Positions 33,389 through 43,518 are shown, counted from the stretch's first letter. The stretch: DNA of 64,000 nt from Actinospica acidithermotolerans (GCF_018139625.1 NZ_JAGSOH010000018.1:21105-85104); one strand, 5' to 3'. Numbers and translations are program-made. The notes: generated from the letters alone by a model not told the origin.

Positions 33389-34039
33389 TTACTTGAGCAC
33401 GTAGATAACGAAGAACAGGCCGATCCACACCACGTCGACGAAGTGCCAGTAATACGACACGACGATCGCGGAGATCTCCTGGTCGTGGGTGAAGCGCTTG
33501 GCCTTGTAGGTGCGCATCAGCACCATCAGGAAGGCGAACAGACCACCCGTCACGTGCAGTCCGTGGAAGCCGGTCGCCAGGTAGAAGGCACTGGTCCACT
33601 GGTTCTCGGAGATCGGGTGACCGTCCTTGACCAGGGACGAGTACTCGAAGACCTGCAACGAGATGAACACGGCGCCGAGGATGAACGCGAGGATGTACCA
33701 CTCGCGCATGCCGTAGCGCCGGACGTTGAGGATCGAGCCGGTGCGCTTGACCTGGTGGCGCTCCGCCGCGAACACGCCGAACTGGCAGGGGAACGAGGAC
33801 GAGACCAGGATGATCGTGTTGATCGTCGACAGGGTCACGTCCAGGTTGTCCGCGTTCGCCTTGAAGAACGCGTCCCCGGATACCGAGCGCAGGGTGAAGT
33901 AGATCGCGAACAGCGCCGCGAAGAACATCAGCTCGGAGGCCAGCCAGATGATCGTCCCGACGCTGACCAGGTTGGGCCTATTGGGCACCCGGTGCGCGGG
34001 TGCGGCTTGGGTTGCAGTTGCTGTCGCCACGGCCGCCAT
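33389..34039 (-). CDS. ctaE: Cytochrome c oxidase subunit III
   Basis: A 216-residue subunit III with five membrane helices, the short actinobacterial form. Typical blocks are [43 protein letters not shown] and [15 protein letters not shown], ending in [20 protein letters not shown]. First gene of ctaE-qcrCAB, the usual order in actinobacteria. ATG 34039 is preceded by AGGGGG. Confidence 0.95.
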   Translation of the reverse strand: MAAVATATATQAAPAHRVPNRPNLVSVGTIIWLASELMFFAALFAIYFTLRSVSGDAFFKANADNLDVTLSTINTIILVSSSFPCQFGVFAAERHQVKRTGSILNVRRYGMREWYILAFILGAVFISLQVFEYSSLVKDGHPISENQWTSAFYLATGFHGLHVTGGLFAFLMVLMRTYKAKRFTHDQEISAIVVSYYWHFVDVVWIGLFFVIYVLK

Positions 34040-34327
34040 TATTGCCCCCTGCCGCCGAGCGGCCGTCGTCGGGGTACCCCTTTGGTGCGGGTGTCGCTGA
34101 CGATCCTTCTAATGGCGGCTCTGAAACCGGGGATGATTAGTCCAAACGGGGAAGAAGCAGCGCAGCGCGACCGGCCCTGACCGCACATCAGCGGGCCCGG
34201 TACGGACGTGTCCCGCCGCCGGTTCCCGCGTTATCAGATCGTTAGGGCTGGTCTCCGCGCGAAGCCGGTCCTACGCTGGTCGCACGTGCGCGCACGATTG
34301 GTGAGCCCTCAGAGTGGAGGCGTGTCC

Positions 34328-34819
34328 ATGTCCGCAGCAGCATTGTCTGCTCAGCCCGACACCGAAGGGTCGGCGGTGGGCGGGTCCACCGCCGCAGGCG
34401 GCCCGTCGAAGGCCCAGGTCAAGAGTCTGAAGGTCCTGCTCTACAGCGACGACGCCAGGGTGCGCGAGCACCTGCGGCTGGCCCTGGGGACCCGGCCCGA
34501 CCCGTCGCTGCCCGAACTGGCCGTGGAGGACTTCGCCACCGCGCCCGCGCTGATCGCCCGGATGGACGCCTCGCTCAAGGGGCAGCGGGTGGACCTGGTC
34601 GTCCTGGACGGCGAGGCGGTGCCGGTCGGCGGGATGGGCCTGGCCAGGCAGCTCAAGGACGAGATCTACCGCTGCCCGCCGCTGCTGGTGCTCACCGGCC
34701 GCGCGCAGGACGGCTGGCTGGCCACCTGGGCCAGGGCCGACGCCGTCGTCTCGCACCCGGTCGACCCGGTCCGGCTCGCGGACGTGGCCGTCGGACTGCT
34801 GCGCGCCCGCGTAGGCTGA
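34328..34819 (+). CDS. Receiver-domain (CheY-like) protein, stand-alone
   Basis: A 163-residue protein with a disordered N-terminal ~30 residues and one response-regulator-like domain. The block LKVLLYSDDARVREHL supplies the acidic pair, DLVVLDGEAVPVGGMGLA the presumed phospho-acceptor Asp (about residue 97) and LLVLTGR the conserved Thr, but the usual KP lysine is replaced (SHPVDPVRL). Phosphorylation may therefore be weak or absent. There is no output domain and no adjacent kinase. ATG 34328 has GGAGG 8 nt upstream. It lies 60 nt before trpD in the same direction. Confidence 0.8.
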   Translation: MSAAALSAQPDTEGSAVGGSTAAGGPSKAQVKSLKVLLYSDDARVREHLRLALGTRPDPSLPELAVEDFATAPALIARMDASLKGQRVDLVVLDGEAVPVGGMGLARQLKDEIYRCPPLLVLTGRAQDGWLATWARADAVVSHPVDPVRLADVAVGLLRARVG

Positions 34820-34879
34820 TCCCGGCCCGGAGCGGACGGCTCCGGAACGGATGAGCTTACGGAAGGAGGGCCAGGAACG

Positions 34880-35941
34880 ATGACGGCAGTGGAGGGCACG
34901 CAGTCCTGGCCCGGAGTCCTCGGCGCCCTGATCCACCGCGAGGACCTGACCGCCGAGGCGACCGCCTGGGCGATGAACGAGATCATGAGCGGGGCGGCCA
35001 CCCCGGCGCAGGTGGCCGCGTTCGCGGTCTCGCTGCGCGCCAAGGGCGAGACGGTCGCCGAGATCGAGGGCCTGGTCGCGGCGATGCTGGCACACGCCAA
35101 CCTGATCGAGGTGCCCGGCCCCACGGTGGACGTGGTCGGCACCGGCGGCGACGGCGCCAAGACGGTCAACATCTCGACGATGTCCGCGATCGTGGCCGCG
35201 GGCGCCGGAGCCCGGGTCGTCAAGCACGGCAACCGGGCCGCCTCCTCGTCCTCGGGGGCGGCGGACGTGCTCGAGGAGCTCGGCGTGCGGCTGGACCTGA
35301 CGCCGCGACGGGTCGCCGAGGTGGCCGGGGAGGCCGGCATCACCTTCTGCTTCGCGCAGACCTTCCACCCCGCCTTCCGGCACGCCGGCCCGGTGCGCAG
35401 GGAGATCGGCGTGCCCACCGCCTTCAACGTGCTCGGCCCGCTGACCAACCCGGCCCAGGTGAAGGCGCAGGCCGTGGGCGTGGCCGACCGGCGGATGGCC
35501 GGGGTGCTGGCCGGGGTGCTCGCACGGCGCGGCAACAGCGCCCTGGTCTTCCGCGGCGAGGACGGCCTCGACGAGCTGACCATCACCACCTCCTCCACGG
35601 TGTGGACGGCGCACGCCGGAACGGTCACCGAGGAGTCCTTCGACCCGCGCGAGGTCGGCATCGGACTGGCCCCGATCGAGACCCTGCGCGGCGCGGACGC
35701 GGCCTACAACGCGGGCGTGGCCCGCAAGCTGTTCGCCGGCGAGGCCGGACCGGTGCGCGACGCGGTGCTGCTCAACGCCGGGGCCACGCTCGCGGCGCTG
35801 GCGGCGCTGGACGTGCCGGAGGGCAAGCTCGCGCCGCTGGCGGAGCGCCTCGCCGAGGGCGTCGCGCGGGCCGCGCAATCGCTCGACACCGGCAGCGCGG
35901 CGGCGGTCCTGGACCGCTGGTCCGCGGCCACGCGCAAGTAA
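34880..35941 (+). CDS. trpD: Anthranilate phosphoribosyltransferase
   Basis: A 353-residue enzyme that joins anthranilate and PRPP, the second step of tryptophan synthesis. The PRPP-binding motifs are [21 protein letters not shown] in outline, [21 protein letters not shown], and [36 protein letters not shown] is also typical. It stands apart from other trp genes and is preceded by a receiver-like protein. GGAGG lies upstream of ATG 34880. The stop codon marks the beginning of a 24-bp tandem repeat. Confidence 0.95.
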   Translation: MTAVEGTQSWPGVLGALIHREDLTAEATAWAMNEIMSGAATPAQVAAFAVSLRAKGETVAEIEGLVAAMLAHANLIEVPGPTVDVVGTGGDGAKTVNISTMSAIVAAGAGARVVKHGNRAASSSSGAADVLEELGVRLDLTPRRVAEVAGEAGITFCFAQTFHPAFRHAGPVRREIGVPTAFNVLGPLTNPAQVKAQAVGVADRRMAGVLAGVLARRGNSALVFRGEDGLDELTITTSSTVWTAHAGTVTEESFDPREVGIGLAPIETLRGADAAYNAGVARKLFAGEAGPVRDAVLLNAGATLAALAALDVPEGKLAPLAERLAEGVARAAQSLDTGSAAAVLDRWSAATRK

Positions 35942-36016
35942 GGGCGCAAGCACTCCCGCGGGTGGGGGCGGAAGCGTTCCCGCAAGCGAGGGCGGAGGCA
36001 GTCCCGCGAGTAAGCA
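35931..36016. repeat. 24-bp tandem repeat starting in the trpD stop region
   Basis: The core CGCAAGTAAGG-like element recurs every 24 bp: CGCGCAAGTAAGGG (35931, containing the trpD stop), TCCCGCGGGTGGGG (35955), TCCCGCAAGCGAGG (35979), TCCCGCGAGTAAGC (36003). Three full units span 35938-36009. Confidence 0.8.
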
Positions 36017-36030
36017 GGCATTGATACCCG

Positions 36031-36059
36031 TCGGCCCCCGGCGCCAAACCGGGGGCCGA
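36031..36059. terminator. Bidirectional terminator after trpD
   Basis: TCGGCCCCCGG (36031-36041) pairs perfectly with CCGGGGGCCGA (36049-36059) around CGCCAAA, followed by TTCTTAT. It lies between converging genes. Confidence 0.88.
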
Positions 36060-36127
36060 TTCTTATGACCGGTCGTGGTCCGGTCCGGTCCGATCCGCCC
36101 GCCGGATCCGGCCGGACAGGTTCGGAC

Positions 36128-36538
36128 TCAGCCGGAGAGCACCGCGCGCAGATCGTTCAGCCGCTGCTCGACCGCCGTGCGCTGGCCGGCGGTCGCCCAC
36201 AGCGCCATCCACTCGCTCTCCGGCCCGCTGACCTTGTCCAGGGCGGCCAGCGCGAGCCGAGCCGAGTCCTGGTCGGTCAGCGGGCGGTGCAGGCTCAGCC
36301 ACTCGTCCACGGACGGATTGCCGGTCGCGGCGCTGCGCGATCTGCCCGCCGCCACCAGGCCGGCCGCCGCGATGGCGAGGTGCCCCTCGTCCAGCTCGAC
36401 CCGCCCGGGACGCTCGGCCACCGCGGCCAGCACCTCGCTCAGCTTCTTCAGCACCTGCTCGTCCGGGGTCTCCTCGATCTCGTCGAAGAAGTCCATCGCG
36501 ACGTCGTTGTCGAACGGCCCGACCTGCCAGGTACCCAT
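36128..36538 (-). CDS. DUF4259 family protein
   Basis: A 136-residue soluble protein with the characteristic DUF4259 start MGTWQVGPFDNDVAMDFFDEIEE in outline, an all-helical body, and the SEWMALWATAGQR block near the end. Family function is unknown; the small size and N-terminal signature match typical members. GGAGG lies about 12 nt upstream of ATG 36538. It is downstream of the L,D-transpeptidase with an 84-nt gap and may be co-transcribed. Confidence 0.82.
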   Translation of the reverse strand: MGTWQVGPFDNDVAMDFFDEIEETPDEQVLKKLSEVLAAVAERPGRVELDEGHLAIAAAGLVAAGRSRSAATGNPSVDEWLSLHRPLTDQDSARLALAALDKVSGPESEWMALWATAGQRTAVEQRLNDLRAVLSG

Positions 36539-36622
36539 AGCGCTCGCCTACCTCCGTCCCTTCCCCCCGTGCGTCACTGTGACGGTCCTTAGACGCAAGG
36601 TAACCGGGAATAGGCTGGTCCG

Positions 36623-38344
36623 CTATGCGGGAACGGGTTTCCCGTTGAGAGTGGGGCCGTACGCCGAACCCTTGACGAGGGTCGCCCAGTCGAGGGTGAA
36701 CGTGCAGATGCCGTTGTCCACCGCGACCGTACGGGTGCGGCTGCCGTTGATGGTGACCACGTCGCCGTCGATGACCTTGTTGTAGAACCATTCGGCGTCC
36801 GCGGTACGGCAGTGCACGCAGCCGTGCGAGTCGTCGTTGGCCGAGCCGATGTCCGGGTCCCACGGCGCCGCGTGCACATACGTGCCGCTCCAGGTGATCT
36901 GCGTGGCCCAGTTCACGAAGTCGTCGTAGACGTCCCCGCCGCCGTAGTTGCCCTTCATCTCGACCGGGTTGCCCTTGCCGAGCACGGCCATCGTGCCGGT
37001 GTAGGTCACGAAGGTCTCGCGGGTGGTCTGGCCCGTGTCGATCGGGAACGTGCGGATGACGGTGCCGTTCTCGTAGCAGGTCGCCTTGAAGGCGTCCTTG
37101 TCCACGATCAGGCGCAGGTCGCGGGAGCTTATGGTGAAGTCGTGCGAGGCGTAGTCCTCGACGCCGAACTGGTGCGAGCCGAGTCGGACGCCGTTGAGGT
37201 TGAAGGCTATGGAGACCTTCGTGTCGACCGGCCAGTAGGTCTCCGGACGCCAGTCCACGACCGCGCCCTCCGAGCCGTTCGACACCCAGTACCAGGCGCC
37301 CTTCACCGCAGGGGTCGACGTCACGACGCAGGCCTTCTCGAGCGCGGCCTGATACTCGGTCGGCACGTAGTTGGAGAAGGTCACCCGGATCGGCTGCCCG
37401 ACCCCGACCGTGGAGCCGCGCGGCGGCACGACGGACTCGACGCCGAAGGTCGCGGAGGGCGCGAGAGTGTGGAACGAGACGTTCGAGGTGGCCGTCTTGC
37501 CCGCGGAGTTCTTGGCGACGACCGTGAGCGAGTAGCCGCTGTCCACGCCGAGGACGTTGTCGGACGTCCAGGAGCTGCCGTCGGTGGAGAGCGTGCCGCT
37601 GGTCTGCTGCTGCCCGGAGAGCGAGACCGACTCGATGGTGCCGCCGAGGACCCGCACGGTCACCGGCTTCGACGGGTCGACGCCAGTCGCTCCGTTCACC
37701 GGGACGGTGGTGATGGTGGGCAGCGGCACGGCCGGCGATGCGCTCGCGGAGCCCTTCCCGGCCTTCGTCGCACCGGCCGCCCCGGCGCCGCCGGTCCCGG
37801 ACGCCGCCGGGGAGCCGGAGGCCGATCCGGTGGCCGCTATGGAGGCCGCCACGCCGCCGATGACGACCACGCCCACTCCCCCGGCCACCAGCAGCTTGCG
37901 ACGGTCCATGAAGGCCGCCGCAGCGCCCCTGCCGGCCGCGGCGGGAGCGACGGGAGCGGCGGGAGCCTCGGGCATCTGGAGGGATTCCGGTTCCGGCGCG
38001 GGCGCGGGCGACGCGACCGGTCCGGCGACGGCGGCGACGGGCTCGTCCTCCGGCCCGGAAACGGCCTCAGCTTCGACTGCCGGCTCGGCCGCGGGCGCGG
38101 CTTCCGGCTCGGACTCCGGTACGGTTTCCTGCTCGCCCTCGTTCCTTTGAGCAGGTACTTCTACGTCCTCAGACTCCGCCGATTCCTCCGCAGCGGGCGT
38201 CTCCGCCTGCGCCCGTGGTTCGGGCTCCGCCTGCGGTTCGGGCTCCGCCTCTGGTTCGGGTTCCGCCTGTGGTTCGGGCTCCGGTTCCGACGACTCCGAC
38301 GACTCCGCGTCTTGAGCCGACCGCTCGGCCTCGTTCTGCGCCAT
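36623..38344 (-). CDS. Membrane-anchored L,D-transpeptidase (Ig-like plus YkuD)
   Basis: A 573-residue cell-wall cross-linking enzyme. Residues 1-145 are a cytoplasmic Glu/Pro/Ala-rich tract with repeated EPEPQAEPEPEAE-type units. A single anchor helix (about 150-170) is followed by a Ser/Gly linker, two Ig-like beta domains (about 205-430) and the YkuD domain with the catalytic block SANDDSHGCVHCRTADAEW. The family usually has SHGC[VI]R or N after the nucleophile; here it is SHGCVHC, with a second Cys. It would form 3-3 cross-links in peptidoglycan. GGGAGGA lies 8 nt before ATG 38344. Confidence 0.92.
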   Translation of the reverse strand: MAQNEAERSAQDAESSESSEPEPEPQAEPEPEAEPEPQAEPEPRAQAETPAAEESAESEDVEVPAQRNEGEQETVPESEPEAAPAAEPAVEAEAVSGPEDEPVAAVAGPVASPAPAPEPESLQMPEAPAAPVAPAAAGRGAAAAFMDRRKLLVAGGVGVVVIGGVAASIAATGSASGSPAASGTGGAGAAGATKAGKGSASASPAVPLPTITTVPVNGATGVDPSKPVTVRVLGGTIESVSLSGQQQTSGTLSTDGSSWTSDNVLGVDSGYSLTVVAKNSAGKTATSNVSFHTLAPSATFGVESVVPPRGSTVGVGQPIRVTFSNYVPTEYQAALEKACVVTSTPAVKGAWYWVSNGSEGAVVDWRPETYWPVDTKVSIAFNLNGVRLGSHQFGVEDYASHDFTISSRDLRLIVDKDAFKATCYENGTVIRTFPIDTGQTTRETFVTYTGTMAVLGKGNPVEMKGNYGGGDVYDDFVNWATQITWSGTYVHAAPWDPDIGSANDDSHGCVHCRTADAEWFYNKVIDGDVVTINGSRTRTVAVDNGICTFTLDWATLVKGSAYGPTLNGKPVPA

Positions 38345-38410
38345 GGCTCGCGTCCTCCCACTGTGACCCGCGGTGTCTATCCGCCCCCTGTCACGGCACA
38401 GCGTATGCAG

Positions 38411-38445
38411 TAAGGGCCGGTACGGAAATTCCGTACCGGCCCTTA
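38411..38445. terminator. Terminator downstream of ctaCDF
   Basis: TAAGGGCCGGTACGGAA (38411-38427) pairs perfectly with TTCCGTACCGGCCCTTA (38429-38445). It lies just after the ctaF stop and before the L,D-transpeptidase start, separating the two transcription units. Confidence 0.88.
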
Positions 38446-38475
38446 GTGAGTTTCTGTTACGAAACTACGACCCGA

Positions 38476-38874
38476 TCAGTAGTGCTTGTTCTCGCCGCGG
38501 TAGTACTCGAACACGAATCCGTACACGCCGAACAGCGCGAACGGGGCGGCGAAGTAGACCAGCCAGAAGCCGACCGCGATCCCGAGGAACGCGGTGGCCA
38601 GCGACAGGCACAGCACCAGCGGCCAGTAGCTCGTCGGCGAGAAGAAGCCCTGCTCGCCCGAGCCCTCGTGCGGCTCGGCGTCGTCCCGGTCGTCCGGTCC
38701 GGGGCCGATCCGGCGCGAGGTGAAGTACAGGTAGTACGCGATCATGCCGGACAGGCCGGTGGCCATCACCAGCGCCGCCGTACCCGTCGGGTCGTGCGAG
38801 GTCCACCAGTAGACCGCGACCATGACGACGAGGAAGAGGCAGATGAAGAAGAACATCTTCGCCGTGACCTTCAT
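38476..38874 (-). CDS. ctaF: Cytochrome c oxidase subunit IV (actinobacterial)
   Basis: A 132-residue four-helix protein specific to the actinobacterial aa3 oxidase. Two N-terminal helices (about 5-26 and 32-51) are separated from two C-terminal helices by an acidic loop (PGPDDRDDAEPHEG). The ending FVFEYYRGENKHY is typical. It is 7 nt downstream of ctaD. Role: structural subunit of the supercomplex. Confidence 0.93.
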   Translation of the reverse strand: MKVTAKMFFFICLFLVVMVAVYWWTSHDPTGTAALVMATGLSGMIAYYLYFTSRRIGPGPDDRDDAEPHEGSGEQGFFSPTSYWPLVLCLSLATAFLGIAVGFWLVYFAAPFALFGVYGFVFEYYRGENKHY

Positions 38875-38881
38875 CGGACGA

Positions 38882-40687
38882 TCACTCCTCTCCGGACTTC
38901 TCGGCGGACGGCTTGCCGCCGCCGGCCTTCTTGGCTGCCCGGCGCGCGGCCTTGGCCTCGGCGGCCTGCGCCTCGCGCTCCTTCATCAGGGCCTTCTTCG
39001 CGGAGTGGCCGCGCTCGCCGTTCTCGATCTCCATCAGCGCCACCTCGGGGTGGTGCAGGTCGAAGGCCGGGGACTCGGAGCGCACCCGCGGCAGCGAGTT
39101 GAAGTTGTGCCGCGGCGGCGGGCAGGAGGTCGCCCACTCCAGCGAGCGTCCCCAGCCCCACGGGTCGTCCACCGTGACGCGCTTGCCGGACTTCGCCGTC
39201 TTGTACACGTTGTACAGGAAGGGGAACATCGACAGCGCCAGCAGGTACGAGCCGATCGTGGAGATCGTGTTCAGCGTGGTCCAGTTGTTCGAGGCGAGGT
39301 AGGTCGCGTAACGACGCGGCATGCCCTCGGCGCCGAGCCAGTGCTGCACCAGGAACGTGGTGTGGAAGCCGATGAACAGCGTCCAGAAGTGGACCTTGCC
39401 GAGACGCTCGTCGAGCATCTTGCCCGTCCACTTGGGCCACCAGAAGTAGAACCCGGCGAACATCGCGAAGACCACGGTGCCGAAGAGCACGTAGTGGAAG
39501 TGCGCGACCACGAAGTACGAGTCCTGCACCGCGAAGTCGATCGGCGGCGAGGCCAGCATGACGCCGGTCAGACCGCCGAACAGGAACGTCACCAGGAAGC
39601 CGACGGACCACAGCAGCGGTGTGTCGAAGCTCAGCGAGCCGCGCCACATGGTGCCGACCCAGTTGAAGAACTTCACGCCCGTGGGCACCGCGATCAGGTA
39701 GGTCATGAACGCGAAGAACGGGAGCATGACCGCACCGGTGGTGAACATGTGGTGCGCCCACACGGTCACCGACAGGCCCGCGATGGACAGCGTCGCGAAG
39801 ACCAGGCCGGAGTAGCCGAAGATCGGCTTGCGGCTGAAGACCGGGAAGATCTCGGAGACGATGCCGAAGAACGGCAGCGCGACGATGTACACCTCGGGAT
39901 GGCCGAAGAACCAGAACAGGTGCTGCCACAGGATCGCGCCGCCGTTGGAGGCGTCGAAGATGTGCGCGCCGAGCCGGCGGTCGGCCTCCAGCGCGAACAG
40001 CGCGGCGGCCAGCACCGGGAAGGCGAGCAGCACGAGGACCGAGGTCAGCAGGATGTTCCAGGTGAAGATCGGCATCCGGAACATCGTCATGCCGGGCATG
40101 CGCATGGTGATGATCGTCGTGATGAAGTTCACCGAGCCGAGGATCGTGCCGAAGCCGGACAGCGCCAGACCCATGATCCACATGTCGCCGCCGGCGCCGG
40201 GCGAGTGCACGGCGTTGGACAGCGGGGAGTAGGCGAACCAGCCGAAGTCGGCCGCGCCCTGCGGGGTCAGGAAGCCGCCGACGGCGATCAGCGAGCCGAA
40301 CAGGAACAGCCAGTAGGCCACCATGTTCAGCCGCGGGAACGCGACGTCGGGCGAACCGATCTGCAGCGGCATGATCGCGTTCGCGAAGCCCGCGAACAGC
40401 GGGGTCGCGAACATCAGCAGCATGATCGTGCCGTGCATCGTGAAGGCCTGGTTGTACTGCTCGGGCGAGAGCACGCTCAGACCCGGCCGGGCCAGCTGCG
40501 TGCGGATGAGCAGCGCGAGCAGACCGCCGAAGCCGAAGAAGATGCACGAGGTGATGAGGTACAGGAAGCCGATGACCTTGTGGTCGGTGGAGGTGATCCA
40601 CTTGACGAAGGTCTGCCCCGGCTGCCGGGTGCGGTACGCCGTCACCGAGGGGACGGAGGCGACCGCGGGATCGTTGACGGCCGTCAT
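38882..40687 (-). CDS. ctaD: Cytochrome c oxidase subunit I
   Basis: A 601-residue haem-copper oxidase subunit with about 12 helices. Ligands are visible: haem a His in TMHGTIMLL, CuB His with the cross-linked Tyr in [10 protein letters not shown], the two CuB His in WAHHMFTTG, and haem a3/a His in [13 protein letters not shown]- and D-channel residues are present ([13 protein letters not shown] region). The last ~60 residues are a charged Lys/Ala/Glu tail. It is coupled to ctaC by ATGA overlap (40684-40687) and followed by ctaF. Confidence 0.96.
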   Translation of the reverse strand: MTAVNDPAVASVPSVTAYRTRQPGQTFVKWITSTDHKVIGFLYLITSCIFFGFGGLLALLIRTQLARPGLSVLSPEQYNQAFTMHGTIMLLMFATPLFAGFANAIMPLQIGSPDVAFPRLNMVAYWLFLFGSLIAVGGFLTPQGAADFGWFAYSPLSNAVHSPGAGGDMWIMGLALSGFGTILGSVNFITTIITMRMPGMTMFRMPIFTWNILLTSVLVLLAFPVLAAALFALEADRRLGAHIFDASNGGAILWQHLFWFFGHPEVYIVALPFFGIVSEIFPVFSRKPIFGYSGLVFATLSIAGLSVTVWAHHMFTTGAVMLPFFAFMTYLIAVPTGVKFFNWVGTMWRGSLSFDTPLLWSVGFLVTFLFGGLTGVMLASPPIDFAVQDSYFVVAHFHYVLFGTVVFAMFAGFYFWWPKWTGKMLDERLGKVHFWTLFIGFHTTFLVQHWLGAEGMPRRYATYLASNNWTTLNTISTIGSYLLALSMFPFLYNVYKTAKSGKRVTVDDPWGWGRSLEWATSCPPPRHNFNSLPRVRSESPAFDLHHPEVALMEIENGERGHSAKKALMKEREAQAAEAKAARRAAKKAGGGKPSAEKSGEE

Positions 40688-41688
40688 GACGCGTCACCTC
40701 CCGATGCGTTCTTACCCTTGACGCTGGTCATCGGACCGACGACGCAGCGGATTCCGGAGCCGGTCGTGGTCAGGTCGGTGCCCGCCAACGTGGAGTTGGT
40801 GCCGCATCCGGTGGTCAGCGTGCCGCCCTGCTTCTCGGCGATCAGCGACTGGATGTGCGCCTGGTAGTCGGCCGGGCTGACCACCTTGACGTTGAAGAGC
40901 ATCCGGGAGTGCTCGACACCGCACAGCTCGGCGCACTCGCCGATGTACGTGCCCTCCTTGTCCGGAGTCACCTCGTACATGTTCACGCGGCCCGGCACGA
41001 CGTCGAGCTTGAACAGGAAGTTCGGGATCCAGAAGGAGTGGATCACGTCGGGGGAGGTCAGGGTGAACTTGACCTCCTCGCCCGCGGGCAGCCACAGCGT
41101 CGGCGGCTGGCCGGAGGTGCCGATGTCGTACGCGGTGTCCGACGAGGTCGCGGCGCCGTTGCCGTTGTCCAGCGAGGCGTCGTAGTTGTAGTTGAAGGTC
41201 CAGCTCCACTGCCGGCCCACGACGTTGATCGAGGTGTACTGCTTGTTGTTGATCTGCAGCAGCGACGTCTCGTCCTTGGCCGTGAAGTAGAAGATCACGC
41301 CGACCATGATCAGCGGGATGGCCGTGTAGAGCAGTTCCAGCGGCAGGTTGTACCGGGTCTGCGGGGGCACCTCGATGCCGTGCCGCTTGCGGCGGTACGC
41401 GAAGCAGCACCACAGGATCAGGCCCCAGACGAGCGCGCCGACCGCGAACGCGGTGATCCACTGGCCCTGCCACAGGTGCAGGGTGGTGGGGGCTTCCTTC
41501 GAGGCCGGCTCCGGGAAGCCGAGCCGGGTGAAGGCGTTGTCGGCGCAGCCCGAGGCGGTAACGAGGACGACGCCGGCCAGCGTCGTGCGGGCGACCAGGC
41601 GCCGCTTTCTTGACGCGTCGACGCGCGCCCGCCCCGTGCTCTTCTCACGCGGCGGGAGAGGTCTGCGTTCAGAGCCGTGCTGACTCAA
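40684..41688 (-). CDS. ctaC: Cytochrome c oxidase subunit II
   Basis: A 334-residue lipoprotein-type subunit II. A signal sequence with a weak lipobox ends at Cys48 (TASGC). Two membrane helices follow (about 75-97 and 115-137), and the cupredoxin domain carries the CuA site in [16 protein letters not shown] and [14 protein letters not shown] (two Cys, His, Met, Glu). A C-terminal ~60-residue extension holds two further Cys. It accepts electrons from QcrC. First gene of ctaC-ctaD-ctaF. Confidence 0.95.
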   Translation of the reverse strand: MSQHGSERRPLPPREKSTGRARVDASRKRRLVARTTLAGVVLVTASGCADNAFTRLGFPEPASKEAPTTLHLWQGQWITAFAVGALVWGLILWCCFAYRRKRHGIEVPPQTRYNLPLELLYTAIPLIMVGVIFYFTAKDETSLLQINNKQYTSINVVGRQWSWTFNYNYDASLDNGNGAATSSDTAYDIGTSGQPPTLWLPAGEEVKFTLTSPDVIHSFWIPNFLFKLDVVPGRVNMYEVTPDKEGTYIGECAELCGVEHSRMLFNVKVVSPADYQAHIQSLIAEKQGGTLTTGCGTNSTLAGTDLTTTGSGIRCVVGPMTSVKGKNASGGDAS

Positions 41689-42011
41689 CGTACCCTTCCC
41701 GATCTCTCGTCCCTGCTCCGCCGCGGCGCTCGGTGGGTGGCGTTCGCGGTGGCGCCCGTTTTCGCGGGCCGGGGATCACTGATTCAATGCTGCGGCCAAA
41801 CCCTACTCCAGGCACGTGGACCGCCTGCGGGCAGGTACCCCCCTTTAGCCGGACCGCCCCACGGAGCTCACGCATACGGTCTAATGGCTGGCCACAAGGG
41901 GCTATTCGGACACCGGCGCCCGTCGCCCGGCGGGCGTTGTCGCCCCATCATCTCGCCGATGATCATCCGTCAGACGGCGAACACGCAGGCCGGGTGGTTA
42001 CGCTCGGTCCC
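41689..42011. other. Divergent intergenic region ctaC / cysteine desulfurase
   Basis: The 323 bp carry no convincing gene. On the plus strand TACGCT (41999-42004) lies 7 nt before ATG 42012, giving a leaderless promoter for the desulfurase fusion. On the minus strand GTAGGGT (around 41804-41810) is a possible -10 for ctaC. I see no further structure of note. Confidence 0.4.
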
Positions 42012-43418
42012 ATGGTCTATTTCGACGCCGCGAGCGGGGAGCCGCTGGACCCCGCCGGACGCGAGGCGTACCTCGCCGCGCTGGACGAGGGCTGGGCCGG
42101 CCCGGACCGGCTCTACCGGGAGGGACGCCGCGCGAGGATGCTGCTGGACGCGGCCCGCGAGGCGGTCGCCGAGGTGCTGCGCTGCCGCGCCGACGAGCTC
42201 GTTTTCACCGGTTCCGGCACGTCGGCCGTGCACCAGGGGGTCCTCGGCCTGGCGAAGGGCCGCACGCGAGCCGGGCGCGCGCTCGTGCTCGGCGCGGTCG
42301 AGCACTCCTCGGTGATGCACGCGGCGGAACTGGCGGCGGCCCGCAACGGCGGCGAGCGGGTCCTGGTTCCGGTGGACGCGCACGGCCGGATCCGGCTGGA
42401 ATCCTTGACTCAATCGTTAGCCGGCCTGGCCGTCGGCCTGGTCGCCGTCCAGTCCGCGAACCACGAGGTCGGAACCCGGCAGCCGCTGCGCGAGGTCGCC
42501 GAACTGGCCGCCGGGCACGGGGTGCCGCTGCTGGTGGACGCCGCGGCCTCGCTCGGACGCGAACCCGTGCCGCCGGGCTGGTCGGTGCTGGCGGGATCCG
42601 CGCGCAAGTGGGGCGGTCCGACCGGGGTCGGGGTTCTGGCCGTGCGCAAGGGAACCCGCTTCGCGGCCGACTGGCCGCAGGACGAGCGGGAGCGCGGCTG
42701 GTCCCCCGGTCCGCAGAACGTCCCGGCGATCCTCGCGGCCGCCACCGCGCTTCGGGCCCGAAGCGCCGAGCAGCAGGAGGTCGGGCTCGGCCACCGGGAG
42801 CTGACGGAGCTGCTGCGTGCGCGGATTCCCGAGCTGGTACCGGATGTGGAGGTCGTCGGCGACCCGGACGACCGGGTGCCGCACATCCTGACGTTCTCCT
42901 GCCTCTACGCGTCCGGCGAGGCGCTGCTGCTGGAGCTGGACCGCGCCGGCTTCTCGGTCTCGTCCGGATCCTCGTGCACGGCCTCGACCTTGACGCCGAG
43001 TCACGTGCTCGAGGCCATGGGCGTCCTGTCGCAGGGCAACATCCGCGTCTCGCTCCCCTGGTCCGCGCGCCGGGAGGACGTCGAACGGTTCCTCGACGTA
43101 CTGCCCGACGCGGTCCGCGCCGCCCGCCCCGAAGCCGCGCGGGACCGCCGCGAGGAAGCCCCCGCGAGCGCCGCAGCGTCGGCGGCACTCGAGATCGACG
43201 CGCTGGGCAAGCTCTGCCCCCTGCCCGTCATCGAGCTCGGCAAGCGGATCGGCGGCGTCGAGATCGGCGGCACGGTCCGGGTACTCGCGGACGACCCGGC
43301 GGCGCGGCTCGACATCCCCGCCTGGTGCCGGATGACCGGTCAGGATTTCCTCGGCGCCGAACCGCTAGGCGACGAGCGGCCGGACGCCGCCGCGTACGTG
43401 GTGAAGCGGGTGCGCTAG
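42012..43418 (+). CDS. Cysteine desulfurase-TusA fusion
   Basis: A 468-residue bifunctional sulfur-mobilising protein. Residues 1-375 are a class V PLP enzyme (NifS/IscS-like) with the PLP lysine in GSARKWGGPTGVGVL and the persulfide Cys in SVSSGSSCTAS. The C-terminal ~80 residues are a TusA sulfur-carrier domain with the active CPxP motif in LGKLCPLPVIELGKR. The fusion implies direct persulfide hand-over within one chain, for thiolation or cofactor assembly. Codon 136 (42417-42419) is TTA, rare here and bldA-dependent in streptomycetes. The transcript looks leaderless. Confidence 0.9.
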   Translation: MVYFDAASGEPLDPAGREAYLAALDEGWAGPDRLYREGRRARMLLDAAREAVAEVLRCRADELVFTGSGTSAVHQGVLGLAKGRTRAGRALVLGAVEHSSVMHAAELAAARNGGERVLVPVDAHGRIRLESLTQSLAGLAVGLVAVQSANHEVGTRQPLREVAELAAGHGVPLLVDAAASLGREPVPPGWSVLAGSARKWGGPTGVGVLAVRKGTRFAADWPQDERERGWSPGPQNVPAILAAATALRARSAEQQEVGLGHRELTELLRARIPELVPDVEVVGDPDDRVPHILTFSCLYASGEALLLELDRAGFSVSSGSSCTASTLTPSHVLEAMGVLSQGNIRVSLPWSARREDVERFLDVLPDAVRAARPEAARDRREEAPASAAASAALEIDALGKLCPLPVIELGKRIGGVEIGGTVRVLADDPAARLDIPAWCRMTGQDFLGAEPLGDERPDAAAYVVKRVR

Positions 43419-43518
43419 CCGTGGCGCTGAGGATGGAACCCGCGGTCGGGCCGCTGCGTCAGAGGAGAGCCTTGCGCACCGGGACCCGGCCCACGGGCCC
43501 GACGGAGAAGGGACAGCG

